Shown: positions 49,229 through 58,897 of the stretch, piece after piece
Layout of the letters: each line of letters starts with the position of its first letter
How positions within the stretch are numbered: the stretch's first letter is position 1
Source: Staphylococcus simulans
GTDB taxonomy: Bacteria > Bacillota > Bacilli > Staphylococcales > Staphylococcaceae
Assembly: GCF_003043455.1 (NCBI RefSeq)
Contig: NZ_PZGG01000004.1
Location: forward strand, 1-64,000
Reading direction: 5' to 3'
DNA: 64,000 bases
Made by a program: the position numbers and the translations under genes
The notes under the pieces: model-generated
The model's database searches: none
Seen by the model: only the letters and a program-made list of their open reading frames with translations
Told to the model about the DNA's origin: nothing

Positions 49229-49582
49229 ATGGAAGTGGAAAAAGCATATCGCATTAAAAGAAATAGCGATTTTCAAACGATTTATAGAAGAGGAAAGTCA
49301 TTCGCAAATCGCCAATTTGTCGTTTATGTCATGCCAGATAAAAATTTGACTCATTTTCAATTAGGAATCAGTGTTTCTAAAAAACTCGGCAATGCAGTGA
49401 CACGCAATCGTATTAAAAGAGCAATCAGAGAAAATTTTAAAGTACATAAAGAAGATATGATTGCGAAAAAGATTATTGTTATTGCAAGACAACCTGCAAA
49501 AGATATGACTGTACTGGAAATTCAAAAAAGTTTAGAGCATGTACTTAAAATTGCAAAACTATTCAATAAGAGAATAAAGTAG
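49229..49582 (+). CDS. rnpA: Ribonuclease P protein component
   Basis: 117-aa basic protein subunit of RNase P that helps the RNA subunit process tRNA 5' ends. The RNR motif GNAVTRNRIKRAIRENF is intact. The start is uncertain: ATG 49229 or the in-frame GTG at 49235, which matches the start of S. aureus RnpA (M-x-EKAYRIK). No strong ribosome binding site is present for either, perhaps a low-expression design. Confidence 0.95.
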   Translation: MEVEKAYRIKRNSDFQTIYRRGKSFANRQFVVYVMPDKNLTHFQLGISVSKKLGNAVTRNRIKRAIRENFKVHKEDMIAKKIIVIARQPAKDMTVLEIQKSLEHVLKIAKLFNKRIK

Positions 49583-49712
49583 ACAAACCGAAGTCTTATA
49601 TCAGACAAACGTGAGTCTAACCTCCATAGAATTCGAACACATATGTGGCAATTCACAATAAAAGTCATTACAATTATAGAGTTAGAAATTTAAGTAGAGG
49701 AGGCGAAGCAGC

Positions 49713-51095
49713 ATGTTGGATTTAGATACAATTACCAGTATTTCTACTCCGATGGGAGAGGGTGCGATTGGTATTGTCCGTTTATCAGGAAGTCGTGCAA
49801 TCGAAATCACTGATAAACTCTATAAAGGAAAGAAACCATTAGCTGAAGTAGATTCGCATACAATTAATTATGGACATATTGTCGATCCTGATACGAATGA
49901 AGTAGTAGAAGAAGTAATGGTATCCGTGCTGCGTGCACCAAAAACATTTACAAGAGAAGATATCGTAGAAATTAACTGTCACGGCGGAATCTTAACGATT
50001 AATCGTGTGTTAGAACTTACAATGACGGCTGGTGCTAGAATGGCTGAACCTGGGGAGTATACAAAACGCGCATTCTTAAATGGCCGTATTGATTTATCTC
50101 AAGCTGAAGCAGTCATGGATTTCATTCGTTCTAAGACAGACCGAGCGTCTAAAGTTGCGATGAATCAGATTGAAGGACGTTTAAGTGATATGATCAAACG
50201 TCAACGTCAATCTATCTTAGAAATCCTAGCACAGGTTGAAGTGAACATTGACTACCCAGAATATGACGATGTTGAAGATGCGACAACTGAATTCTTATTA
50301 GAGAAATCAGAAGAAATCAAATCAGAAATCGATCGTCTTTTAGCTACAGGTACACAGGGTAAAATCATGAGAGAAGGACTTTCGACAGTTATAGTCGGTA
50401 AGCCTAACGTCGGTAAGTCTTCTATGTTAAATAACTTGATTCAAGACAATAAAGCGATTGTGACAGAAGTTGCGGGTACTACGCGGGATGTCTTAGAAGA
50501 GTACGTCAATGTGCGTGGTGTACCACTTCGTCTCGTCGACACAGCAGGCATCCGTGAGACTGAGGACATTGTAGAAAAAATTGGTGTGGAACGTTCACGC
50601 AAAGCTTTAAGTGAAGCAGATTTAATCTTATTTGTCTTAAACTATAATGAAGCATTGACTGAAGAAGATGTTAAATTATATGAAGTCATCAAGAATGAAG
50701 ATGCGATTGTCATTGTGAATAAAACAGATTTAGAACAACATCTTGATTTAGATGAAGTTCGTGATATGGTCGGAGATATGCCAGTTATTGAAACATCTAT
50801 GTTAAAACAAGAAGGCATTGATCAATTAGAAGAACAAATTCGTGACTTGTTCTTCGGCGGTGAAGTTCAAAACCAAGATATGACTTACGTTTCAAACTCA
50901 AGACATATTTCATTGCTGAAACAAGCACGTCATTCGATACAAGATGCAATAGATGCAGCAGAAGCTGGTATCCCTATGGATATGGTTCAAATTGATTTAA
51001 CAAGAACTTGGGAGATTTTAGGAGAGATTATCGGTGCTTCTGCAAGCGACGAATTGATTGACCAGTTATTCAGTCAGTTCTGTCTCGGAAAATAA
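49713..51095 (+). CDS. mnmE: tRNA-modification GTPase MnmE
   Basis: 460 aa. N-terminal tetrahydrofolate-binding dimer domain (~1-118), helical domain, inserted G domain with [17 protein letters not shown] and NKTD, and the C-terminal FCLGK carrying the conserved Cys. With MnmG it makes the 5-carboxymethylaminomethyl (or related) modification at wobble uridine 34. AGGAGGCGAAG precedes the ATG. Followed 15 nt later by mnmG. Confidence 0.98.
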   Translation: MLDLDTITSISTPMGEGAIGIVRLSGSRAIEITDKLYKGKKPLAEVDSHTINYGHIVDPDTNEVVEEVMVSVLRAPKTFTREDIVEINCHGGILTINRVLELTMTAGARMAEPGEYTKRAFLNGRIDLSQAEAVMDFIRSKTDRASKVAMNQIEGRLSDMIKRQRQSILEILAQVEVNIDYPEYDDVEDATTEFLLEKSEEIKSEIDRLLATGTQGKIMREGLSTVIVGKPNVGKSSMLNNLIQDNKAIVTEVAGTTRDVLEEYVNVRGVPLRLVDTAGIRETEDIVEKIGVERSRKALSEADLILFVLNYNEALTEEDVKLYEVIKNEDAIVIVNKTDLEQHLDLDEVRDMVGDMPVIETSMLKQEGIDQLEEQIRDLFFGGEVQNQDMTYVSNSRHISLLKQARHSIQDAIDAAEAGIPMDMVQIDLTRTWEILGEIIGASASDELIDQLFSQFCLGK

Positions 51096-51110
51096 AAAGG
51101 AGGACAAAGT

Positions 51111-52985
51111 ATGGCTTTGGATTATGATGTAATTGTCATCGGTGCTGGGCATGCCGGTATTGAAGCAGGACTTGCTTCTGCACGACGCGGTGCCAACACA
51201 TTGATGTTGACAATTAACTTAGATAACGTTGGCTTTATGCCATGTAACCCATCAGTAGGGGGACCCGCTAAAGGGATTGTCGTTCGTGAAATCGACGCAC
51301 TCGGTGGTCAAATGGCTAAAACTATTGATAGAACGCATATTCAAATGCGTATGTTGAACACAGGTAAAGGACCTGCAGTACGTGCATTACGTGCACAAGC
51401 AGATAAAGCTTTATACCAACGTGAAATGAAACGTGTATTAGAAGATGAAGAAAACTTGCATATCATGCAAGGGATGGTAGATGAATTAATTATTGAAGAT
51501 GACGAAATTAAAGGTGTCCGTACGAATATCGGTACAGAATACCGTTCAAAAGCCGTTATCGTCACAACAGGTACCTTCTTACGTGGTGAAATTATTTTAG
51601 GTAACTTGAAATATTCAAGTGGCCCTAACCACCAATTACCATCTATTACACTAGCGGATAACTTACGTGAACTTGGCTTTGAAGTCGTTCGATTCAAAAC
51701 AGGTACACCGCCACGTGTAAACTCAAAAACAATCGATTATGATAAAACAGAAATTCAACCAGGCGACGATGTAGGTCGTGCATTCAGTTTCGATACAACT
51801 GAATATATCTTAGATCAATTACCATGCTGGTTAACTTATACAAATGATAAGACACACCAAGTGATTGATGACAACTTGCATCTGTCAGCGATGTACTCAG
51901 GTATGATTAAAGGTAAAGGCCCACGTTACTGCCCATCTATTGAAGATAAATATGTGCGTTTCCATGATAAACCACGTCACCAATTATTCTTAGAACCAGA
52001 GGGTCGTGATACGAACGAAGTATATGTTCAAGGTCTTTCAACAAGCTTGCCAGAACATGTACAACGTGAAATGCTACAAACAATTCCTGGTTTAGAAAAA
52101 GCAGACATGATGCGTGCTGGTTATGCGATTGAATATGATGCATTAGTACCGACACAATTATGGCCGACACTTGAAACTAAGAAAATCAAAAACTTATACA
52201 CTGCAGGTCAAATTAACGGAACTTCAGGTTATGAAGAAGCGGCTGGTCAAGGTTTAATGGCTGGTATTAATGCTGCAGGTCGTGTATTAGGCACAGGCGA
52301 AAAAGTATTAAGCCGTTCTGATGCTTATATCGGTGTCTTAATTGATGACTTGATTACGAAAGGTACAAATGAGCCTTACCGTCTATTAACATCACGTGCA
52401 GAATATCGTTTATTATTACGTCATGATAATGCAGACCTACGTTTGACTGACCTAGGTCATGAATTAGGTTTAATTTCAGAAGAACGTTATGCACGTTTCA
52501 ATGAAAAACGCGATCAAATCCAAGCAGAAATCGATCGTTTATCTAACATTCGTATCAAACCGAATGAACACACACAATCTGTGATTAAATCACGCAACGG
52601 TTCTCCATTAAAAGACGGTATCTTAGCAATTGAATTATTACGTCGTCCAGAAATGGATTATCAATCGATTCTTGATATTTTAGAAGAAGAACATCAAATT
52701 CCAGCTGACGTTGAAGAACAAGTTGAAATTCAAACGAAATATGAAGGTTATATCAATAAATCATTACAACAAGTAGAAAAAGTAAAACGTATGGAACAAA
52801 AGAAAATTCCACACGACTTGGACTATAGTAAAATTGACAGCTTAGCAAGTGAAGCACGTGAAAAATTAGCAGAAGTTAAACCATTGAACATTGCACAAGC
52901 GTCACGTATTTCAGGCGTTAACCCTGCTGATATTTCAATTTTACTGATTTATCTAGAACAAGGTAAGCTTGAAAGGGTGAAATAG
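51111..52985 (+). CDS. mnmG: tRNA uridine-5-carboxymethylaminomethyl modification enzyme MnmG
   Basis: 624-aa FAD-dependent partner of MnmE (GidA). FAD motif [13 protein letters not shown] at the N-terminus, [17 protein letters not shown] and [11 protein letters not shown] signatures, C-terminal helical tRNA-binding domain. Full length. rsmG starts directly after its stop codon, in a coupled arrangement. Confidence 0.98.
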   Translation: MALDYDVIVIGAGHAGIEAGLASARRGANTLMLTINLDNVGFMPCNPSVGGPAKGIVVREIDALGGQMAKTIDRTHIQMRMLNTGKGPAVRALRAQADKALYQREMKRVLEDEENLHIMQGMVDELIIEDDEIKGVRTNIGTEYRSKAVIVTTGTFLRGEIILGNLKYSSGPNHQLPSITLADNLRELGFEVVRFKTGTPPRVNSKTIDYDKTEIQPGDDVGRAFSFDTTEYILDQLPCWLTYTNDKTHQVIDDNLHLSAMYSGMIKGKGPRYCPSIEDKYVRFHDKPRHQLFLEPEGRDTNEVYVQGLSTSLPEHVQREMLQTIPGLEKADMMRAGYAIEYDALVPTQLWPTLETKKIKNLYTAGQINGTSGYEEAAGQGLMAGINAAGRVLGTGEKVLSRSDAYIGVLIDDLITKGTNEPYRLLTSRAEYRLLLRHDNADLRLTDLGHELGLISEERYARFNEKRDQIQAEIDRLSNIRIKPNEHTQSVIKSRNGSPLKDGILAIELLRRPEMDYQSILDILEEEHQIPADVEEQVEIQTKYEGYINKSLQQVEKVKRMEQKKIPHDLDYSKIDSLASEAREKLAEVKPLNIAQASRISGVNPADISILLIYLEQGKLERVK

Positions 52986-53708
52986 ATGAGTGTTGAATGG
53001 TTGGCTGACAAGCTAGAAACACATGGCATTACATTGAACGACCAACAAAAACAACAGTTTCAAACTTATTATGAAATGCTTGTAGAGTGGAATGAAAAAA
53101 TGAACTTAACAAGCATTACAGATGAATCAGAAGTGTATTTGAAACATTTCTATGATTCAATTACTGCCGCATTTTATGTGGATATGACAAAAGAACTTAG
53201 TATCTGTGATGTAGGTGCAGGTGCTGGGTTCCCAAGTATCCCATTAAAAATTGTCTTTCCACAGTTAAAAGTGACAATTGTAGATTCGTTGAATAAACGT
53301 ATCCAATTCTTAAATCATCTTGCCGATGCTTTAGGGTTACAAGGTGTCAGCTTTGTACATGAACGTGCAGAGAACTTTGGTAATACGCGTGGAGACAACC
53401 GGGAGTCTTATGACATTGTGACAGCACGTGCAGTTGCACGTCTGACAGTGTTAAGTGAGTTATGCTTGCCGTTAGTGAAAACAGGCGGCCATTTCGTAGC
53501 GATGAAGTCTTCTAAAGGTGAAGAAGAGTTAGAAGAAGCACGCTTTGCGATTGGGGTCTTCGGCGGCAGAGTCGAAGCGGTTGAAACTTTTGAATTGCCT
53601 GAAGATGCAGGTGAGCGCCAAATTATCATCATTGAAAAGCGTAGTAAAACGCCTAAGAAATATCCGAGAAAAGCCGGAACGCCTAACAAATCTCCTTTAC
53701 TAAAATAA
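52986..53708 (+). CDS. rsmG: 16S rRNA (guanine527-N7)-methyltransferase
   Basis: 240-aa SAM-dependent methyltransferase (GidB). The SAM motif [19 protein letters not shown] is intact. The C-terminus carries a basic tail ([16 protein letters not shown]). Loss of RsmG gives low-level streptomycin resistance in bacteria. Its ribosome binding site lies in the end of mnmG (GAAAGGGTG). Confidence 0.97.
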   Translation: MSVEWLADKLETHGITLNDQQKQQFQTYYEMLVEWNEKMNLTSITDESEVYLKHFYDSITAAFYVDMTKELSICDVGAGAGFPSIPLKIVFPQLKVTIVDSLNKRIQFLNHLADALGLQGVSFVHERAENFGNTRGDNRESYDIVTARAVARLTVLSELCLPLVKTGGHFVAMKSSKGEEELEEARFAIGVFGGRVEAVETFELPEDAGERQIIIIEKRSKTPKKYPRKAGTPNKSPLLK

Positions 53709-53754
53709 AAATAAATATTAGTATATAATTATATTTAGAGGGAGAGATTGCGGA

Positions 53755-54597
53755 ATGAAAAAGCCTTTTTCTAAACTATTCGGTTTAACAAATAAAGATG
53801 AAGAAATGACAGGCGCTACTGAAGATGAACGCAATAATCATGTTGAATCAATTCAAATTGAAAAGATTGTGCCGAACCGCTATCAACCAAGACAAGTCTT
53901 TGATCAAAGCAAGATTAATGAACTTGCGGAATCCATCCAAGAACATGGATTGCTACAACCGATTGTGGTACGACCGATTGAAGAAGGAATGTATGAAATC
54001 ATAGCTGGGGAACGTCGCTTCAGAGCTATGAGCAGTATTCATATGGCTTATGCAGATGTGATTATTCGTGATATGACGGATGAAGAAACAGCAGTCGTCG
54101 CTTTAATAGAAAATATTCAACGTGAGAATTTATCAGCAGTTGAAGAAGCAGAAGCCTATCAGAAACTGTTAGAGCTTGGAGACACGACACAAAGTGAATT
54201 AGCGCAAAGTGTCGGTAAAAGCCAAAGCTTTATCGCAAACAAGCTGCGTTTACTGAAACTTGCTCCTAAAGTGCTTACGAAACTTTCAGAAGGCAAGATT
54301 ACAGAACGTCACGCACGTGCTTTGTTAAGTTTATCTCACGAAGAACAAGAAGAAATGGTCCAAATTATTATTGATCAACACTTGAACGTGAAACAAACAG
54401 AAGCGAGAGTCAAAGCCAAAGTAGGACCTGAAAAAGTTAAAGCTGTGCCGCTTCAATTCGCCAAAGATTTGACGAAAGCACGCGAAACTCTACAAAACAG
54501 CTTTGAAACTATCGAACAAAGTGGAATCCGTGTCGAACAAAAAGAACGCGACCACGATGATTATTTAGAAATTAAAATCAGAGTATATAAACGTTAA
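53755..54597 (+). CDS. noc: Nucleoid occlusion protein Noc
   Basis: 280-aa ParB-family CTPase that links DNA to the membrane and blocks division over the nucleoid. The N-terminal MKKPFSKLFGL fits the amphipathic membrane-targeting helix of Noc rather than Spo0J. The ParB motifs (NRYQPRQVF, IIAGERRFRAM, ENIQRENLSAVEEAEAY) and the HTH (TQSELAQSVGKSQSFIANKLRLL) follow. Its DNA site in B. subtilis is ATTTCCCGGGAAAT; I found no copy here. A terminator follows. Confidence 0.95.
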   Translation: MKKPFSKLFGLTNKDEEMTGATEDERNNHVESIQIEKIVPNRYQPRQVFDQSKINELAESIQEHGLLQPIVVRPIEEGMYEIIAGERRFRAMSSIHMAYADVIIRDMTDEETAVVALIENIQRENLSAVEEAEAYQKLLELGDTTQSELAQSVGKSQSFIANKLRLLKLAPKVLTKLSEGKITERHARALLSLSHEEQEEMVQIIIDQHLNVKQTEARVKAKVGPEKVKAVPLQFAKDLTKARETLQNSFETIEQSGIRVEQKERDHDDYLEIKIRVYKR

Positions 54598-54598
54598 C

Positions 54599-54627
54599 AA
54601 CCATTCGCCTCGTTGCGAGTGGTTTTT
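54599..54627 (+). terminator. Terminator of the mnmE-noc operon
   Basis: ACCATTCGC / GCGAGTGGT stem, CTCGTT loop, six T residues. Confidence 0.88.
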
Positions 54628-54719
54628 TATTTTCTTAAATAAAAAGTGAACAACTAATAGCTTTTTGTATATAATAGAAAAGGATGAGATATTGAAAGTG
54701 AAGGAGAATTAAGACATCT

Positions 54720-55715
54720 ATGAAATTACAGCATTTATTTACTTCAGCAGCAGTTTTAACCCTTTTATTAGCTGGATGCAGTCACAATGAAAAACAAAAT
54801 GATTCTGCAAAGCAAGAAGCAAAAAGTAAAACGGATAATAAAAAAAGCGAACACAAATCAACTTCCAAAAAAGAAAATGAAGCAAACAAAGATGCGCAAC
54901 AAATAGAGAAGACAGTCAGCCAATTAACAATTAATGAGAAAATAGCATTAGCAATGTTTTTACCACAAGAAAAAACAAACTATATGATATCAGCTGATGA
55001 GTTATTGAATCATTCATATATAAGATATACGCATGGTGTAGATCTTGGTAAGATGTTAGGCGATAAGGCAACAAAACAATCTATTCAAGAGTATCATTTA
55101 AATAAAATGTTACCTGAAAGAATTACAGATGTGCCACAAAACGTAAAATTTTATGAACCTGAAGAAACTAAGCAAAACTTTGCTGAGCTATTTGGTTTTA
55201 CAGGAAACCAGATTATTATTGCAGGTAGTCAAAGTCCTAAGACTTATGATGAAATTTTAAAAGAACGTGGAACTCATATCTATAACTTAGAAGATTTATA
55301 CAAACAATATGGTCATAATCCAAACTTTAAAAAGGTCGTAAGTTTGGTTAAAGTAAGCGAATCAGTGAGAAATCCAGAGAGTGATAATGCATCTTCTTCT
55401 AAAGAAACAGATAATGCTACTTCAAATAATAAACAAAGAAGAAAGTTAAGTCCTGGTGATGTATATACACCAGATGGTAACATGAATAGTCAAGTTGCAA
55501 TACACAAGGTAGAAGAATATATAGGACATAAACTAGATCCACGAAAATATGAATTTAATGGGCCTCCTAAAAGACATTTCGTTGATGATTACACATTGGA
55601 TCATACATGGACTGTTAATTTTAGAAATTTAGAAACACATACACAGTATAATTATTCAGTTGATAAAGATGGAAAAGTAGAAAAACTAGATAACTTTGGT
55701 ACGCCACCAGAGTAG
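54720..55715 (+). CDS. Putative lipoprotein (tandem paralogue 1)
   Basis: 331 aa. Type II signal peptide with lipobox LLAGC (Cys at residue 20), Lys/Glu/Ser-rich linker (~21-60), a central domain beginning QLTINEKIALAMFLP and including ELLNHSYIRYTHG, then NLEDLYKQYGHNPNFKKVVSLVKV, a Ser/Asn-rich spacer and a C-terminal small domain (VEEYIGHKLDPRKYEF...YSVDKDGKVEKLD) with a PepSY-like pattern. AAGGAG lies 12-15 nt before the ATG. The next gene is a paralogue. Function not recognised. Confidence 0.75.
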   Translation: MKLQHLFTSAAVLTLLLAGCSHNEKQNDSAKQEAKSKTDNKKSEHKSTSKKENEANKDAQQIEKTVSQLTINEKIALAMFLPQEKTNYMISADELLNHSYIRYTHGVDLGKMLGDKATKQSIQEYHLNKMLPERITDVPQNVKFYEPEETKQNFAELFGFTGNQIIIAGSQSPKTYDEILKERGTHIYNLEDLYKQYGHNPNFKKVVSLVKVSESVRNPESDNASSSKETDNATSNNKQRRKLSPGDVYTPDGNMNSQVAIHKVEEYIGHKLDPRKYEFNGPPKRHFVDDYTLDHTWTVNFRNLETHTQYNYSVDKDGKVEKLDNFGTPPE

Positions 55716-55721
55716 TACTTG

Positions 55722-55750
55722 GTTCTGCAGTATAATACTGCAGAACTTTT
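55722..55750 (+). terminator. Intrinsic terminator
   Basis: GTTCTGCAGTAT and ATACTGCAGAAC form a 12-bp stem around a single central base, so the real loop is smaller-stemmed. TTTTG follows. Confidence 0.75.
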
Positions 55751-55953
55751 GTATTTGGTAGGATCGGCTACTTATGGTAAAAAATCCTCTTTATTTAAAC
55801 TTTTAAATTAAAATTGTCAGAGTGTCTTTTGAAAGAGTAATAAATAATCATACTTAACTCGATTACTTTCTTTTAATTTAGGACAATATGTGTCCCGTAT
55901 CTTCTATATAATGAAATTATATATTCAAATATACAAAGAGGAGCAAGCTATCT

Positions 55954-56862
55954 ATGAAATTTAAACATGTATTGACTACCGCTGCAGCACTTTCAATATT
56001 ACTGGCAGGTTGCGGCTCAAATGAAAAACAAGAAGATACGAAAAAACACGAAGAAAAAGAGAAAGCAAATCATCAAAAAGCAGAGAAAAAAGAAAACACA
56101 CAACATGAACAAACAACAAAACATGAGAAGTCACATACTCATAAACAAACAACAGAACAAGCTATCAGCCAACTGACACCGCAAGAAAAAGTCGCTTTGG
56201 CGTTATACGCACCTAAAACAGCTGAATTTACAGTGACAGCAAATGAATTATTAAACCATAGTTATGTTCAAAATACGAATGGAGGTTCGCGACAACGAGA
56301 AATTCAACAGTTAACACTTTATACAGGTAGTTCTGAAATCGTAACTAATAAACCTCAAAATATGGTGATTTATGGCACAACTAATTCTAAAGGTCCATTT
56401 GCGGCAGTTATTGGTGTGAGTGATACACAAGTGTTGGTATCAGGGACACAAGGTATCAATCCATATCAACAGTTAGCAAACATGGGAGCAGTTTATAACC
56501 TTAAAGATCTATATAAACAATACAAAGATGAACCGAACTTTAAACAAGTGGCAAATTTAATCCGAATCACAAATCAAGATGCACAATCAGTAGCACAAGA
56601 AAGTAATAGTAATTCAAGCTCTGAAAGTCGCTCATCTTCTTCTGAAGGTAAAGTCACACGTGCGAATGTAATTGATAAAGTAGAAGAATATGAAGGCCAC
56701 AAACTAGATACAAGCACGTATACGTATAAAGAACCTGAACAAAAGAGTGATGGAAGCTGGGGCTTCTCATTTGTGGATAAATCGGGTGATTTAGCAGGAT
56801 CATACATTGTAAAAGCAGATGGTTCAGTGGAAAAATTTGATTCTAAAGGACAACCTGAATAA
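55954..56862 (+). CDS. Putative lipoprotein (tandem paralogue 2)
   Basis: 302 aa, same plan as the preceding gene. Lipobox LLAGC (Cys 20), His/Lys/Glu-rich linker (~25-65), central domain (QLTPQEKVALALYAP, ELLNHSYVQNTNGG, NLKDLYKQYKDEPNFKQVANLIRI), Ser-rich spacer, and a C-terminal domain (VEEYEGHKLDTSTYTY...YIVKADGSVEKFD). AAAGAGGAGC precedes the ATG. It has its own promoter space (210-nt gap). Tandem duplication is inferred from the matched domain order. Function unknown. Confidence 0.75.
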   Translation: MKFKHVLTTAAALSILLAGCGSNEKQEDTKKHEEKEKANHQKAEKKENTQHEQTTKHEKSHTHKQTTEQAISQLTPQEKVALALYAPKTAEFTVTANELLNHSYVQNTNGGSRQREIQQLTLYTGSSEIVTNKPQNMVIYGTTNSKGPFAAVIGVSDTQVLVSGTQGINPYQQLANMGAVYNLKDLYKQYKDEPNFKQVANLIRITNQDAQSVAQESNSNSSSESRSSSSEGKVTRANVIDKVEEYEGHKLDTSTYTYKEPEQKSDGSWGFSFVDKSGDLAGSYIVKADGSVEKFDSKGQPE

Positions 56863-56871
56863 TAAATAGTG

Positions 56872-56905
56872 ACTCTACGGCTTTTAGTGAGCTGTAGAGT
56901 TTTTC
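56872..56905 (+). terminator. Intrinsic terminator
   Basis: ACTCTACGGCT / AGCTGTAGAGT stem (one G-U pair), 7-nt loop, TTTTTC tail. Confidence 0.82.
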
Positions 56906-56961
56906 ATTTCAACTTAAATTGATAAATATCAGAATTTTTAGTACAATAGAAGTCATTAAAA

Positions 56962-57122
56962 CTTATCTAGAGAAGTAGAGGGAATTGGCCCGATGACGCT
57001 TCAGCAACAGAAGATTCAACCATTGAATCTGACTGTGCTACATCCAACAAGTATAACTTGAAAGATAGGTGCCATATACATAGAAAGCTATATGTCGCTT
57101 ATAGGTGATATATAGCTTTTTT
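56962..57122 (+). promoter_or_regulatory. SAM-I riboswitch (S-box) with terminator
   Basis: P1 is closed by CTTATCT (56962-56968) with AGATAGG (57063-57069). The core AGAGGGAATTGGCCCGATGA, then CTTCAGCAAC and GTGCTACATCC, are the conserved S-box blocks. Downstream, AAAGCTATAT / ATATAGCTTT (57084-57119) plus a T run is the terminator. SAM binding should stop transcription into the aminotransferase gene. Confidence 0.92.
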
Positions 57123-57153
57123 AATAGGCGTATCAAACAAAGGGGGAACTTAA

Positions 57154-58314
57154 ATGGTGATTTCAAGAAGATTAGCGAAGATACCAGATAGTTATTTCGG
57201 AAAAACAATGGGGAGAAAGATAGAACATGGTCCGCTTCCTCTCATCAATATGGCAGTAGGCATCCCAGATGGGGAAACGCCTAAAGGCATTGTCGATGAA
57301 TTTGCGAACGCATTACGTGTGCCTGAAAACCAGAAATACGGTGCGTTTCATGGTAAAGAGAGTTTTAAACAAGCAATTGTTGATTTCTATAAACGACAAT
57401 ATAATGTCGAATTAGACAAAGATGATGAAGTCTGTATTTTATATGGCACAAAGAATGGATTAGTTGGTTTGCCGAACTGTATCGTTAACCCTGAAGATTA
57501 TGTCTTATTGCCAGACCCGGGTTATACAGATTACCTAGCAGGGGTGTTGTTCGCAGATGCGAAACCTTATGCGTTAGAGTTAGAACCGCCATATTATCAA
57601 CCTGACTTTGATAAAGTACCAGGGGAAGTCTTAAGTCAGACTAAATTGATTTATTTAACGTATCCAAATAACCCGACTGGATCAACTGTTACACAAGATG
57701 TCTTTGATGATGTAGTTCAAAAGTTCAGAGGTACACAAACGAAAATTGTACATGATTTTGCCTATGCAGCGTTCGGTTTTGACCATAAAAATCCGAGTAT
57801 TTTACAAACAGCTGGAGGTAAAGAAGTCGCAATCGAGGTGTATTCACTGTCTAAAGGCTATAATATGTCTGGCTATCGTGTCGGTTTCGCAGTCGGCAAC
57901 AAAGATGTGATTCAAGCATTGAAGAAATATCATACACATCACCATGCGGGTATGTTTGGTGCGCTTCAAGATGCGGCGACATTTGCGCTTAATAACTATG
58001 ATTATTTCTTAGATAAACAAAGTGAAGTTTTTAAAGCGCGTCGCGATCGTTTCACTGCGATTTTAGATGAAGGTAATATTCCTTACGAACCTATGACAGG
58101 TGGTATCTTCTTATGGTTGAAAGCACCAAAAGGATATGACGGAGAACAGTTTGTGGAGTTCTTACTTCAAGATCAATCTATTTTAGTAGCGCCAGGTATT
58201 CCATTTGGTGAGAATGGTCGTCATTATGTAAGGGTGTCTCTTGCGTTAGAGGATGAACAATTAGATGAAGCGGCGAAGCGGTTGAAATCACTTAGTGCGA
58301 TGTACAAAGAATAA
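57154..58314 (+). CDS. PLP-dependent class I/II aminotransferase
   Basis: 386-aa fold-type I aminotransferase. The PLP lysine is Lys234 in SLSKGYNMSGYRVGF. YPNNPTGSTVT and the late FGENGRHYVRVSL arginine region are typical. AGGGGGAAC precedes the ATG. Control by the SAM-I riboswitch ties it to methionine or SAM supply, for example transamination of 4-methylthio-2-oxobutanoate to methionine or cysteine/methionine breakdown; the exact substrate is not proven. It faces away from the met operon and has its own terminator. Confidence 0.85.
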   Translation: MVISRRLAKIPDSYFGKTMGRKIEHGPLPLINMAVGIPDGETPKGIVDEFANALRVPENQKYGAFHGKESFKQAIVDFYKRQYNVELDKDDEVCILYGTKNGLVGLPNCIVNPEDYVLLPDPGYTDYLAGVLFADAKPYALELEPPYYQPDFDKVPGEVLSQTKLIYLTYPNNPTGSTVTQDVFDDVVQKFRGTQTKIVHDFAYAAFGFDHKNPSILQTAGGKEVAIEVYSLSKGYNMSGYRVGFAVGNKDVIQALKKYHTHHHAGMFGALQDAATFALNNYDYFLDKQSEVFKARRDRFTAILDEGNIPYEPMTGGIFLWLKAPKGYDGEQFVEFLLQDQSILVAPGIPFGENGRHYVRVSLALEDEQLDEAAKRLKSLSAMYKE

Positions 58315-58419
58315 TCTTTTATTTAAGTAGTAAATAAAATCCCTCATAACGTTATCATAGAGATGTTTATAGGTATATTATTGATTGTAAAAAGTTTTAA
58401 AATATTACTGTAATAAAAA

Positions 58420-58799
58420 ACACTCAGGAACTGTGGAAAGTAGCTGAGTGTAAAAATGTTAGGCGTATGGTCTAAGCCATATTATACTTAGGCTTATGAG
58501 ATAGTCGGTTGTGCTCTAACACAATCGGCTATTATTTATTATCTTTTAAACAAAATGAAGCACTGAATATAAAGTTTTTTGTTCACGGGGTGGTGGGACA
58601 TGTACTTTATATTCAGTGCTTTTTTATAAGTAGTAAAAAGGAGTATAGTGATTACCCATTATCGGGAGAGTGGGTAATCGGAATTTACTTACTATTTTGT
58701 ATCGGGTTCAAAATAGTAACGTTTATGAAAAGAATTGTTCTTATCGGGTTAAGAACAGTGGCGATTCATTGCCCCAATTCCTGTGGACCCAGGGCAATG
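58420..58799. ncRNA. Intergenic hairpin array with shared ATCGGG/CCCGAT loops, possible RNA
   Basis: Eight hairpins in ~380 bases between the convergent aminotransferase and cyclase genes. Stems: 58420/58451, 58473/58496, 58501/58532 (13 bp), 58557/58620 (18 bp), 58650/58679, 58691/58717, 58736/58757, 58768/58799. Three of the last four have loops TTATCGGGAGAG, TATCGGGTT and ATCGGGTT. On the minus strand these read as C-rich CCCGAT loops; the 58557/58620 loop becomes TCCCACCACCCC, like the C-rich loops of staphylococcal regulatory RNAs. The 58420 stem is a minus-strand terminator (T6) and the 58557 stem a plus-strand one (T6). Whether any transcript exists is unknown. Confidence 0.5.
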
Positions 58800-58897
58800 T
58801 AGCCAACTTTTATTGTATTTATTCATAACTTTTAAAGGAGTTTCGTTTTTTAAGATTTAATAATGGCTGCATGTCATGGATGATCGCGGGTCCATGA

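Noticed and set aside
57510-57525. Noc-binding site (CCCGGG core)
   Set aside because: The flanks of this ACCCGGGTT do not match ATTTCCCGGGAAAT, and it lies in the aminotransferase coding sequence.
58509-58802. 97-codon plus-strand open reading frame
   Set aside because: It runs straight through four intergenic hairpins and two terminators, has no good ribosome binding site and its product resembles nothing; the DNA is better explained as structured non-coding sequence.
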